NCBI GenBank assembly: GCA_030403585.1
Contig: JAUEPE010000048.1
Span: forward strand, 1-51,330
DNA from: Frankia sp. RB7
Lineage (GTDB): Bacteria; Pseudomonadota; Alphaproteobacteria; Rhizobiales; Xanthobacteraceae
Reading direction: 5' to 3'
Length of the DNA: 51,330 nucleotides
Shown: positions 9,008 through 17,531 of the stretch, piece after piece
Position numbering within the stretch: the stretch's first letter is position 1
Layout: each line of letters opens with the position of its first letter
The notes under the pieces: generated by a model
What the model was told of the DNA's origin: nothing
Databases searched by the model: none
What the model saw: only the letters and a program-made list of their open reading frames with translations
Program-made: the position numbers and the translations under genes

Positions 9008-10252
9008 ATGAATAAAGCACTTTCTGGTGCATTGCGAAGCGCCCTTGGCGCGGCCGCGACCGGCGCGTTGCTGGCGGCGTCAAGCCCGGCCTTTGCCGCG
9101 GATCCGATCAAGATCGGCGTGATCGCGGAAGCGCAGGCGATTGCCGGCGCATCGATCCCGCAGGCGGCGCAGCTCGCCGCCGACGAAATCAATGCCAATG
9201 GCGGCGTTGACGGCCGCAAGATCGAGATCATCGGCTACGACAACCACTCCTCCTCGGCGGATTCGGTGCGCGCCTTCCAGCGCGCGGTGAACGAGGACAA
9301 GGTCAACATCGTCATCGCCAGCTACATCAGTGAAGTGGTGCTGGCGCTGGAACCCTGGGCCTCGCGGCTGAAGACACCCTTCGTCACGCCCGGTGCTGCC
9401 TCCAACGAGATCAGCAAGAGCGTCCATTCCGATTACGAGAAGAACAAGTACACCTTCCACGGCTACCTGACCTCGGCCGCGCTGGCGCTCTCGGTCTGCG
9501 ATGGCGCCAAGGATTTGCTCGTCGACAAGATGCACATGAAGACGGCCGTCATCATGAGCGAGGACGCCGCCTGGACCAAGCCGCTCGATGTCGGCTACGA
9601 GGAGTGCCTGCCCAAGATCGGGCTGAAGGTGCTCGACCACATCCGCTTCTCGCCCGACACCACCGACTTCACGCCGATCTTCAACAAGATCGAGGGCGCC
9701 AAGCCCGACGTGATCATCACCGGCATCTCCCATGTCGGCGTGCAGCCGACGGTGCAGTGGAAGAACCAGCAGGTGCCGATCCCGATGTTCGGCATCTCCT
9801 CGCAGGCGACCAACGAGACCTTCGGCAAGGACACCAACAATGCGGCCGAGGGCGTGCTCTACCAGGGCGTCTCTGGACCTGGCGTCGCGGTGACGCCGAA
9901 GTCGGTGCCGTTCGCGGAAAACTTCAAGAAGAAGTTCGGCAACTATCCGTCCTATGCCGGCTACACCGCCTATGACGAGGTCTATTACATCGCCGACGCC
10001 GTGAAGCGTGCCGGCTCGACCGATGCCGACAAGCTGGTCGATGCGCTGGAGAAGACCGACTGGGAAGGCACGATCGGCCGCGTCCAGTTCTACGGCAAGG
10101 ACGATCCGTTCACGCACTCGATTAAATACGGCAAGGGCCTGATCACGGGGCTGATGCTGCAATGGCAGGACGGCAAGCAGAGCGCGGTTTGGCCAAAGGA
10201 TGTCGCCAAGGTCGACATCAAGTTCCCGAGCTTCATCAAGCTCAGCAACTGA
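9008..10252 (+). CDS. Liv-type ABC transporter substrate-binding protein (copy 1)
   Basis: A 414-residue periplasmic protein with a signal peptide ending at AFAA-DPIK. The Peripla_BP_6 fold opens with IKIGVIAEAQAIAGASIPQA, continues with AADEINANGGVDGRKIEII and includes ASYISEVVLALEPWASRLKT. It feeds the permeases and fused ATPase encoded downstream. GGGAGAG precedes the ATG. It is a close paralogue of the product at 13683, the two agreeing over long stretches (for example the HGYLTSAA and VQPTVQWKNQQVPIPMFGIS regions). The Liv label describes the fold; given the flanking lactonase-like genes the ligand may not be an amino acid. Confidence 0.9.
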   Translation: MNKALSGALRSALGAAATGALLAASSPAFAADPIKIGVIAEAQAIAGASIPQAAQLAADEINANGGVDGRKIEIIGYDNHSSSADSVRAFQRAVNEDKVNIVIASYISEVVLALEPWASRLKTPFVTPGAASNEISKSVHSDYEKNKYTFHGYLTSAALALSVCDGAKDLLVDKMHMKTAVIMSEDAAWTKPLDVGYEECLPKIGLKVLDHIRFSPDTTDFTPIFNKIEGAKPDVIITGISHVGVQPTVQWKNQQVPIPMFGISSQATNETFGKDTNNAAEGVLYQGVSGPGVAVTPKSVPFAENFKKKFGNYPSYAGYTAYDEVYYIADAVKRAGSTDADKLVDALEKTDWEGTIGRVQFYGKDDPFTHSIKYGKGLITGLMLQWQDGKQSAVWPKDVAKVDIKFPSFIKLSN

Positions 10253-10260
10253 TCGGACAT

Positions 10261-10290
10261 GCTCCCGGGACCACCTCCCGGGAGCTTCCA
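10261..10290 (+). terminator. Intercistronic hairpin after binding protein 1
   Basis: A perfect 10-bp stem (10261-10270 with 10276-10285) lies 8 nt past the stop and before the permease gene. It is followed by TTCCATTT rather than a clean T run, so it probably acts as a partial terminator or 3' stabiliser, letting the binding protein be made in excess. Confidence 0.65.
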
Positions 10291-10343
10291 TTTGTGGCGC
10301 CCCGCGGCACCTTCCCTCCAGTAAGACTCTTGGCTAATCATCA

Positions 10344-11219
10344 ATGCGAGCTTTCCAGATTCTGATTGATGGCTTTGCCATCAGCGCTCTCTACGCTCTC
10401 GGTGCCACCGGCTTCACACTGATCTTCGGCGTCTCCGGCGTGCTCAACCTCTCCCACGGTGCCATCATGGTGGCGGCAGCGGTGGCGGCTTGGGCCGCCG
10501 CCAGCATCTTCAACGTCGGCACCTATGCCGGTGCACTGATCGGCGTCGCGGTCGCTCTTGTTGCCGCGTTTGCGACCTACTTCGCGGTGGTGAAGCCCAT
10601 TCAGGACTCCCGTCGCATCCCCAACGAGGAGAAGGAGATCTTCGTCCTCACGGGAACGCTGCTCTGGGGCATCATGATCCAGGAGCTGATCGCTTATTTC
10701 TTCACCAACAATGCCAAGACCGTACTTCCGATCGTCGAGGGCGTGGTCGATGTGCTCGGCGTCCGCACGCCCAAGAACGAGATTTTCACCGCGATCGTGT
10801 GCTGCCTCGTGATCGCGTTGCTGTGGCTGTTGGTGAACCGCACCCGCACCGGCAAGGCGGTGTTGGCGGCCTCGATGAACCCGCGCGGCGTCACCCTGCT
10901 CGGGCTCGAGCTCACCAACATCTACATCGTGGTGTGGGGGATCTACGGCGTTCTCGCCGGCATCGCCGGCGTGCTGCTCGGCATGTTCCTCGGCGTCAGC
11001 TCCTACAGCGTCGGTCCGCTGACCGCGAGCGCGTTCTCGATCGTGGTGCTCGGCGGCCTCGGCAGCGTCTCCGGTTCGCTGATAGCGGCCTTCGTGGTCG
11101 GCTATCTCGAAACGCTGACGGCCTATCTGGTCTCGCCGGCCTACCGCACCATTCCGGCGCTGCTGCTGCTCGTGTTCGTGATGTATATTCGGCCCCAGGG
11201 CCTTCTGGGGAGGCGCTGA
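10344..11219 (+). CDS. Branched-chain amino acid type ABC permease (LivH-like)
   Basis: A 291-residue inner-membrane protein with about eight hydrophobic helices. The opening FGVSGVLNLSHGAIMVAAA is the conserved LivH signature, and AFSIVVLGGLGSVSGSLIAA is the ATPase-contact loop. It ends in QGLLGRR like many LivH proteins and is followed after one base by the LivM-like gene, so the two are translationally coupled. It forms the translocation pore with that partner. Confidence 0.92.
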   Translation: MRAFQILIDGFAISALYALGATGFTLIFGVSGVLNLSHGAIMVAAAVAAWAAASIFNVGTYAGALIGVAVALVAAFATYFAVVKPIQDSRRIPNEEKEIFVLTGTLLWGIMIQELIAYFFTNNAKTVLPIVEGVVDVLGVRTPKNEIFTAIVCCLVIALLWLLVNRTRTGKAVLAASMNPRGVTLLGLELTNIYIVVWGIYGVLAGIAGVLLGMFLGVSSYSVGPLTASAFSIVVLGGLGSVSGSLIAAFVVGYLETLTAYLVSPAYRTIPALLLLVFVMYIRPQGLLGRR

Positions 11220-11220
11220 G

Positions 11221-12147
11221 ATGGCGAGCTTTTTTACCTCGCGCCTGTTCTTCATCTCGGTCGCGCTCGTCATCATCGCGGCGACGCTGCCGCTCTATGT
11301 CTCCGGCTATGTGCTGGGGCTGCTTACCGTCGCGTTTTATTTCGGTGTGTTCGCGATGGCGTGGGACCTGCTGTTCGGCTTCGCAGGCGAAGTGAATTTC
11401 GGGCCGACCTTCCTGATCGGCGTAGGCGCCTACACCGCCGGCATCCTCAATGCGCAGTTCGGCTGGTCGGTCTACCTCTGCATCGTGCTCGGCGCGCTCG
11501 CCTCGGTCGTCGCTGGCTTCGTGCTGGCTCTGCCGGCGCTGCGCGTGCGCGGGCCGTATTTCGGCCTGACCACCCTGGTCGCGGTCTTGATGCTGCAAAA
11601 CTTCATCGTGGTGTTCGCCGATCTCACCGGCGGCGAGATCGGCCTGACCATCCCCGACGTCATCACCATCAATGCCGGCGCCAATTACTGGATCGCGCTC
11701 GGCTTCATGACGATCTCGGCTGCCATTCTCTATGGCCTGTCGCAATCGCCGGTCGGGCTGGTGCTGCAGGCCAGCGGCCAGGACCCGGTGCAGGCCGGCG
11801 CGCTCGGCTTCAACATCGTCAAGCACAAGCTCGCGGCCTTCATCGTCAGCGCGTTCTTCTCGGGGCTGTCGGGTGCGTTACTGGTGTTCTACTTCGGCAC
11901 CGCCTCGGTCGGCACCGTCGTCGACGTCGCTGTTGGCGTCAACGTCATCGTCTCGGCCGTGCTCGGCGGCCGGCGCACCGTGCTTGGCGCAGCGCTGGGC
12001 GCCATCTTCCTGATCGTCGCCGGCGAGTTCCTGCGCCCGACCGGCGAGCTTGCGACCTTCATCGTCTCGGCGGTCGCCCTCCTCGTCGTCCTGTTCTTTC
12101 CCGGCGGCTTCCTCGGAGCGGCCCTCTCGCGCGAGGCTCGCTCGTAA
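11221..12147 (+). CDS. Branched-chain amino acid type ABC permease (LivM-like)
   Basis: A 308-residue inner-membrane protein. It carries the LivM motif FGFAGEVNFGPTFLIGVGAY near residues 55-75 and the conserved ALRVRGPYFGLTTLVAVLMLQN in the middle. A later loop, VGVNVIVSAVLGGRRTVLGAALG, corresponds to the coupling region. Its stop shares one base with the start of the ATPase gene (TAATG), so translation is coupled. Confidence 0.92.
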   Translation: MASFFTSRLFFISVALVIIAATLPLYVSGYVLGLLTVAFYFGVFAMAWDLLFGFAGEVNFGPTFLIGVGAYTAGILNAQFGWSVYLCIVLGALASVVAGFVLALPALRVRGPYFGLTTLVAVLMLQNFIVVFADLTGGEIGLTIPDVITINAGANYWIALGFMTISAAILYGLSQSPVGLVLQASGQDPVQAGALGFNIVKHKLAAFIVSAFFSGLSGALLVFYFGTASVGTVVDVAVGVNVIVSAVLGGRRTVLGAALGAIFLIVAGEFLRPTGELATFIVSAVALLVVLFFPGGFLGAALSREARS

Positions 12148-13628
12148 TGGATCAGAGGCTTTCAAACCGGCCCGTGCTCGAAGTCCGCGGCCTGACCAAA
12201 CGCTTCGGCGGATTGACGGCGGTGAAGAACCTCGGCTTCGAGGTCAACAGCGGCGAGATCTTTGGTCTGATCGGGCCGAACGGCTCGGGCAAATCCACCG
12301 CGATGAAGAGCGTGATGGGCATCGAGCGCCCGACCGCAGGCGAAGTCGTGTTCGAGGGCGAGAATGTCGCGGGCCTGCCCGCGCACAAGATCGCGCGAAA
12401 AGGCTTTGGCATGGTGTTCCAGCATTCGCGGCCGCTGAACCGGCAGACCGTGCTGGAGAACATCATGGTGGCGCTATTGCCGGACAGCCTGTTCATGCTG
12501 TTCCCGGACAAGGCGCTGATCGAGCGCGCCAAATGGATCGCCGATCGCGTCGGCCTCGGCAACGTCATGAACCGCCGCCCGCCGACGCTGCCCTTCGCAG
12601 ACCTGCGAAGGCTCGAGCTCGCCAAGGCGATCGCGCGCGACCCGAAAGTGGTGCTGGTCGACGAGCCCTTTGCCGGATTGACCCGCGCCGAGGTCGACGT
12701 GTTCTCCGACCTGATCCGCAGCTTTCGCGATGACGGCCGCGCGGTGATGCTGGTCGACCACAACGTCAAGAGTGTCGCCGCGCTGGTCGATCGCGTGCTC
12801 GCGATGTATCTCGGCGAGGAGATCGTCACCGGCAAGGCCGAGGACGTCATGAAGAACGAGACCGTGCGCCGGGTCTATCTCGGCGGCGCGATCGAGACTC
12901 ATGCGCGGCCCGAGACCAGCTTCAAGGACAAGGTGCCGCTGCTCCAGGTCGAGAATGTCAGCGTCCATTATGGCAAGGCGCAGGCGCTGGAGAACGTGTC
13001 GATCCACATCCACGAGGGCGAATTCGTCTCCATCGTCGGCCTCAACGGCGCCGGCAAGACCACGCTGTTCAACACCATCTCCGGCTTCCTGCCCTATAGC
13101 GGCGAGATCATCCGCGGCGGCGAAAAACTCCGCGGCACCAGTCCGGCAAAGATCGCCCGCAGCGGCCTGGTGCAATGCCCGGAATCGCGCGAGCTGTTCG
13201 GTGAGATGAGCGTACGCGAGAACCTCGATCTCGGCGGGCAACATCTCACCGAGGACAAACGCGCCACGCAGCTCGCCTGGCTGTTCGAGCTGTTCCCGAT
13301 CCTGAAGGAGCGTCAGGGCCAAATGGCACAGACGCTCTCCGGCGGCGAGCAGCAGATGCTCGCAATCGGCCGCGCGCTGATGATGCAGCCGCAGATCCTG
13401 ATCCTGGACGAGCCGACGCTGGGCCTCGCGCCCGTCATCCTCGAGCTGTTGTCGAAGGCACTAACGAGGCTGCGGCAGACCACGTCGATCACGGTTCTGC
13501 TCGGTGAGCAGAACGTGACCTTCGCGCTGCCGCATGCCGACCGCGTCTATGTGCTGGAGCACGCTAGGATCGTCTGGGAGGGCGATCCCGGTCGCTTCGC
13601 GAGCGAAGCCGGCGCCGATTTTCTCTAG
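12147..13628 (+). CDS. Fused LivG-LivF type ABC ATPase
   Basis: A 493-residue protein containing both nucleotide-binding domains that are normally separate. Domain 1 (about 10-250) has Walker A GLIGPNGSGKSTAMKS, Walker B VVLVDEPFAGL and a divergent signature LPFADLRRLELAKA. Domain 2 (about 265-493) has Walker A GLNGAGKTTLFN, signature TLSGGEQQMLAIGRAL and Walker B ILILDEPTLGL. The joint falls near HARPETSFKDKVPLL. A single chain fixes the two halves at one copy each. The ATG overlaps the livM-like stop; the open frame extends upstream through livM but that part is a shadow. It energises uptake for the two binding proteins beside it. Confidence 0.93.
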   Translation: MDQRLSNRPVLEVRGLTKRFGGLTAVKNLGFEVNSGEIFGLIGPNGSGKSTAMKSVMGIERPTAGEVVFEGENVAGLPAHKIARKGFGMVFQHSRPLNRQTVLENIMVALLPDSLFMLFPDKALIERAKWIADRVGLGNVMNRRPPTLPFADLRRLELAKAIARDPKVVLVDEPFAGLTRAEVDVFSDLIRSFRDDGRAVMLVDHNVKSVAALVDRVLAMYLGEEIVTGKAEDVMKNETVRRVYLGGAIETHARPETSFKDKVPLLQVENVSVHYGKAQALENVSIHIHEGEFVSIVGLNGAGKTTLFNTISGFLPYSGEIIRGGEKLRGTSPAKIARSGLVQCPESRELFGEMSVRENLDLGGQHLTEDKRATQLAWLFELFPILKERQGQMAQTLSGGEQQMLAIGRALMMQPQILILDEPTLGLAPVILELLSKALTRLRQTTSITVLLGEQNVTFALPHADRVYVLEHARIVWEGDPGRFASEAGADFL

Positions 13629-13682
13629 TTCGCGCGTATCAACAACAAAACAACGCAAGAAAATAAGGAAAGGGAAACGACC

Positions 13683-14921
13683 ATGCGATCATCGAGCATT
13701 TTGGCGAGCAGCCTCCTCACCTCCGCGATGGCGTTGTGCCTCGCCGCCCCCGCCTACGCGCAGGCGAACGATCCGATCAAGATCGGTGTCATCGCCGAGG
13801 TGCAGTCGATCGCAGGCGCCGCGACGCCCGGCGGCGCGCAGATCGCCGCCGACGAGATCAACGCCAAGGGTGGCATCCTCGGCCGCAAGGTCGAGATCGT
13901 CACCTACGACAACAAGAGCTCCTCAGCCGACTCGGTGCGCGCGTTCCAGCGCGCGGTGAGCGAGGACAAGGTCTCCGCGGTGATCGCTAGCTATATCAGC
14001 GAGGTCGTGCTCGCGCTCGAGCCCTGGGCCGCTCGCCTGAAGATGCCGCTGATCACCCCGGGCGCCGCCTCGAACGAGATCACCAAGGCAATCCACAACG
14101 ACTACGACAAGAACAAGTACACCTTCCACGGCTACCTGACGTCGGCGGCGCAAGCGCAGATCGTCTGCGACGCAGCCAAGGATTTGCTGGTCGACAAGAT
14201 GCACATGAAGACCGTCGCGATCATGAGCGAGGACGCCGCCTGGACCAAGCCGCTCGACATCGGCTACGAGGCTTGCCTGCCCAAGGCCGGGCTGAAGGTC
14301 GTCGAGCATGTACGCTTCTCGCCGGATACCACCGACTTCACACCGATCTTCAACAACATGGAAGCCAAGAAGCCGGACGTGATCGTCACCGGCATCTCGC
14401 ATGTCGGTGTGCAGCCGACGGTGCAATGGAAGAACCAGCAGGTGCCGATCCCGATGTTCGGCATCAGCGCGCAGGCGCTGAGCCCGACCTTCTGGAAGGA
14501 CACCAATGGCGCCGCCGACGGTGTGCCGTCCCTCGCGGTTTCGACGCCCGACGTCGCGGTGACCTCGAAGACGAAGCCGTTCGCGGCGGCCTTCGCCGCC
14601 AAGTTCGGTACGCCGCCGGCCTATACCGGCTACACTGCCTACGACGAGGTCTACATCATCACCGACGCGATCAAGCGCGCCGGCTCGACCGATCCGGACA
14701 AGATGGTCGCCGAAATGGAGAAGACCAATTTCGAGGGCACGATCGGCCAGATCCAGTTCTACGGCAAGAACGACGAGTTCACCCACGGCATCAAGTCCGG
14801 CCCGGGCGCGGTCACCGGCCTCGTGTTCCAGTGGCAGGACCAGAAGCAGGTCGTGGTCTGGCCGGAGAAGATCGCGGAAGGCAAGCTGAAGTTTCCGAAC
14901 TTTGTGAAGCTGTCGCAGTAA
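13683..14921 (+). CDS. Liv-type ABC transporter substrate-binding protein (copy 2)
   Basis: A 412-residue exported binding protein, signal peptide ending near AYAQAN, closely similar along its whole length to the product at 9008. Differences cluster in the mature N-terminus (VQSIAGAATPGGAQ against AQAIAGASIPQAAQ) and after MFGIS, where copy 1 has SQATNETFGKDTNNA and copy 2 AQALSPTFWKDTNGA. These positions may line the ligand cleft. A GGAAAGGGAAACG stretch precedes the ATG. It sits last in the permease-ATPase operon, so the two proteins probably deliver related ligands to one transporter. Confidence 0.9.
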   Translation: MRSSSILASSLLTSAMALCLAAPAYAQANDPIKIGVIAEVQSIAGAATPGGAQIAADEINAKGGILGRKVEIVTYDNKSSSADSVRAFQRAVSEDKVSAVIASYISEVVLALEPWAARLKMPLITPGAASNEITKAIHNDYDKNKYTFHGYLTSAAQAQIVCDAAKDLLVDKMHMKTVAIMSEDAAWTKPLDIGYEACLPKAGLKVVEHVRFSPDTTDFTPIFNNMEAKKPDVIVTGISHVGVQPTVQWKNQQVPIPMFGISAQALSPTFWKDTNGAADGVPSLAVSTPDVAVTSKTKPFAAAFAAKFGTPPAYTGYTAYDEVYIITDAIKRAGSTDPDKMVAEMEKTNFEGTIGQIQFYGKNDEFTHGIKSGPGAVTGLVFQWQDQKQVVVWPEKIAEGKLKFPNFVKLSQ

Positions 14922-14951
14922 ATATCGGAGGAACGACTCCGCAACGACGTG

Positions 14952-14996
14952 ATGCCCGGGCAGAACCGCGTCTTCGCGCTCCCGGGCATTTCGTTT
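14952..14996 (+). terminator. Hairpin after binding protein 2
   Basis: ATGCCCGGG (14952-14960) pairs with CCCGGGCAT (14981-14989), with an inner CGCG/CGCG stem, followed by TTCGTTT. It lies between the binding-protein stop and the strong ribosome site of the next gene, so it may be a partial terminator. Confidence 0.6.
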
Positions 14997-15012
14997 CCAT
15001 CAAGGAGGACAC

Positions 15013-15912
15013 ATGCTCCCCTATGTCGCCCACGACCCTCGCTTCGAGCGGCTGGTCTTCGGCCATGTCAACCTCGAGAAACTCACCAGCGGTTGCCGCT
15101 GGGCTGAGGGTCCCGCCTATTTTCCGGCCGGGCGTTACCTCGTCTGGTCCGACATTCCGAACAACCGGATGATGCGCTTCGACGAGACCGACAGCTCAGT
15201 GTCGGTGTTCCGTGCGCCGAGCTTCAATTCCAACGGCAACACCACCGATCGCCAGGGGCGGCTCGTGACCTGCGAGCATTTCATGCGGCGCGTCACCCGG
15301 ACCGAGCACGACGGCGCGATCACCGTGCTGGCGGATGCGTTCGAAGGCCGCCGGCTGAATTCACCCAACGACGTCGTGGTCAAATCGGACAATTCGATCT
15401 GGTTCTCCGATCCGACCTACGGCATCGACAGCGACTATGAAGGACAGCAGAGCCCGTCAGAGATCGGCGCCTCCAACGTCTACCGGATCGACGGCAGCTC
15501 CGGTGCCATCACGCGCGTCGTGTCCGACCGGGTGCAGCCCAACGGGCTGGCTTTCTCGCCGGACGAAACCCGGCTCTATGTCGCCGACACCGGCGCCACG
15601 CATGTCCGCGGACTTCCGCCGACGATCTGGTCCTATCAGGTCAAGGGGCAAACAGTCGGGGAAGCCTCGCTGTTCGCAACTTGTCCGGACGGGCTCTATG
15701 ACGGCTTCCGCTGCGACATCCATGGCAACATCTGGACGTCGGCAGGCCGCAGCGTGTTCTGCTACGCAGCCGATGGCACGCATCTCGGTACGATCCCGAT
15801 CGGCGAGATCGTCGCCAATGTCTGCTTCGGCGGCCCGCGCCGCAACCGGCTCTACATCTGCGGGCAGACCTCGCTGTATTCGATCTACCTCAACACACGG
15901 GCAGCGATGTAG
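15013..15912 (+). CDS. SMP-30/gluconolactonase family protein, cytoplasmic
   Basis: A 299-residue propeller without signal peptide, clearly related to the Tat-exported protein at 5206. Shared blocks include RWAEGPAYFPAGRYLVWSDI, FNSNGNTTDRQGRLVTCEH and LNSPNDVVVKSDNSIWFSDP. Metal ligands expected for the family are the Glu in WAEGPA, the Asn in SPNDVV and the Asp in GFRCDIHGNIW. CAAGGAGG lies 5 nt before the ATG. It probably hydrolyses a sugar lactone or ester in the cytosol. Its place at the end of the transport operon suggests it acts on the imported compound. The substrate is unknown. Confidence 0.88.
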   Translation: MLPYVAHDPRFERLVFGHVNLEKLTSGCRWAEGPAYFPAGRYLVWSDIPNNRMMRFDETDSSVSVFRAPSFNSNGNTTDRQGRLVTCEHFMRRVTRTEHDGAITVLADAFEGRRLNSPNDVVVKSDNSIWFSDPTYGIDSDYEGQQSPSEIGASNVYRIDGSSGAITRVVSDRVQPNGLAFSPDETRLYVADTGATHVRGLPPTIWSYQVKGQTVGEASLFATCPDGLYDGFRCDIHGNIWTSAGRSVFCYAADGTHLGTIPIGEIVANVCFGGPRRNRLYICGQTSLYSIYLNTRAAM

Positions 15913-15926
15913 AGCGCGCCGCGAGG

Positions 15927-17231
15927 CTATACGGCTTCGCTCGCCGCATATTGCGAGGCCGCGCGTGGGCCGGCCTGATGCATGCCGGCGTGCGATGCGC
16001 TCGATCGCTCCTTGATGTGGTCTGCAACAAACTCTGTATCACGCCCGATGCCGACAAACCGGCCCGAGCCCCAGGTATAGAGCCACGGCAGCCCCACCAC
16101 ATAGGCACCGTCAACCGACGTGATGCCCCGCTTGTGGGTTGGATAACCGTTGCCATCGAACATCGGCAGGTCGATCCAGGACCAGTCGGACCGGAAACCG
16201 GTCGTCCAGATAATACTGCTGATGCCGCTCGCGGCGAGATCGAGCTCGGTGGGCACCTCAGTGGGAGACCACACCGGCTCATAGTGAGGCGTTACAGGCG
16301 CGGCGATTCTGTTCTTTGCGATGTGCTCGTCGATCAACCGGCAGATGCCGTTGTAGACCCGATCGGCATTGTCGAGATTGATCCGGAGATCATCGCCAAG
16401 CTGCAATCTGGTTCCGCGGCCATCCTTGAGACGACCATGGAGCTTCATGCCTTCGAGGGCGAATTTGCGCAGGTCGATGTCGCGGCCGCCGTCCCGTCCG
16501 GTCAAATAGTGGTTGGCGTTCTTGCGAACGTCCTCCTTCAGCGAATGCTTGTCGACGGGCAGGTGATACTGTCCGAGATCGTCAAGCCAGTCGACGGCGT
16601 CCCGGCCGCGATAGAAGCGCGGGCACCGCGGCGCGCTGCCGACGGCGAGATGCACCTTGCGGCCGGCCAGATGCAGATCTTCGGCGATCTGGCAGCCCGA
16701 TTGCCCGCTCCCAACCACGAGGACCTCGCCCGGCGGCAACTGATCCGGATTGCGGTAGGCGGAGGAGTGGATCTGCGTGACCGATGGATCGAGCCGGTCG
16801 GCAAACGGCAGCACTTTCGGCACGTGATATCCGCTGACGGCCAGCACGACGCGATCAGCAGTGATCTCGCCGGCTGTCGTCTCGAGCATGAAACCGCGAC
16901 CGGATTGCCTGAGGCGTGTGACGGCAACACCTTCGCGGACCGGCGCATCGATGTGCCTGGCAAAATCCTCGATGTAGGAGACGATCGCGTCGCGCAACAT
17001 GAAGCCATGCGGATCCCCGCCGGCGTAGGGAAAGCCGGGAAGCTGGCATTGCCAGTTCGGCGTAACGAGGCAGAACGCGTCCCAACGCTGCGTCTTCCAG
17101 GAATGAGCGATGGTGTTCTTTTCGAGAACGACATGCCCAATACCCTGGGCCGTGAGTTGCGCGCTCATCGCAAGGCCGGCCTGGCCGCCCCCGATCACGA
17201 CGACCGGATAATGAGTGTCAAGATCAGACAT
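15927..17231 (-). CDS. MSMEG_0569 family flavin-dependent oxidoreductase (Nit1C cluster)
   Basis: A 434-residue flavoprotein of the FMO-like superfamily. The FAD site is VVVIGGGQAGLAMSAQL at the N-terminus and the NADPH site VLVVGSGQSGCQIAEDL near residue 175. Between them RWDAFCLVTPNWQCQLPGFP is typical of the MSMEG_0569 branch. It is the last gene of the cluster, 12 nt after the MSMEG_0570-type gene. It probably oxidises an N- or C-centre of the still unknown pathway intermediate. The extreme C-terminus (ASHAGMHQAGPRAASQY) looks like a variable tail. Orthologues in the Pseudomonas Nit1C cluster are called nitH, if I recall the naming correctly. Confidence 0.9.
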   Translation of the reverse strand: MSDLDTHYPVVVIGGGQAGLAMSAQLTAQGIGHVVLEKNTIAHSWKTQRWDAFCLVTPNWQCQLPGFPYAGGDPHGFMLRDAIVSYIEDFARHIDAPVREGVAVTRLRQSGRGFMLETTAGEITADRVVLAVSGYHVPKVLPFADRLDPSVTQIHSSAYRNPDQLPPGEVLVVGSGQSGCQIAEDLHLAGRKVHLAVGSAPRCPRFYRGRDAVDWLDDLGQYHLPVDKHSLKEDVRKNANHYLTGRDGGRDIDLRKFALEGMKLHGRLKDGRGTRLQLGDDLRINLDNADRVYNGICRLIDEHIAKNRIAAPVTPHYEPVWSPTEVPTELDLAASGISSIIWTTGFRSDWSWIDLPMFDGNGYPTHKRGITSVDGAYVVGLPWLYTWGSGRFVGIGRDTEFVADHIKERSSASHAGMHQAGPRAASQYAASEAV

Positions 17232-17243
17232 GACCAGCTCCTG

Positions 17244-17531
17244 CTATTCTTCAAACGAGACGATAGTGACGGAAGCGCCGGGCGTGGCCTCGAACTGGGT
17301 GGCCGTCGCCTCGATCCGGGCGAGCTGCCCGAGCGCGCGCGAGCAGAGAAAGCCGTACTTCTCGCGGACACGCTCGGCCGCAATCGTCAGCGCAACGCGG
17401 CTGCGTTCGCGAAAATCGGCGAGCGCATAGGTCGTGCCGGCGGCGAAATGATCCTTGATGACGAGCGAGGGCGAATAGCAGGCCTCTACCCGCTCGTCGG
17501 GCCAGCGCACGTTGAAATGCATCTCAGGCAT
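17244..17531 (-). CDS. MSMEG_0570 family nitrogen starvation response protein
   Basis: A 95-residue protein beginning MPEMHFNVRWPDERVEACYS, the conserved opening of this small family. The middle FRERSRVALTIAAERVREKYG is helical and no cofactor motif is seen. The family has no assigned activity; it occurs almost only in Nit1C-type clusters. The start overlaps the 3' end of the glycosyltransferase gene by 8 nt and is preceded by GAGGTG. An upstream in-frame ATG at 17618 lies well inside that gene and was rejected. Confidence 0.88.
   Translation of the reverse strand: MPEMHFNVRWPDERVEACYSPSLVIKDHFAAGTTYALADFRERSRVALTIAAERVREKYGFLCSRALGQLARIEATATQFEATPGASVTIVSFEE

Noticed and set aside
11361..12146. 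Upstream extension of the fused ABC ATPase
   Set aside because: It overlaps the LivM-like gene in another frame and encodes Arg-rich shadow sequence; the ATG at 12147 overlaps the livM-like stop as expected for a coupled operon.
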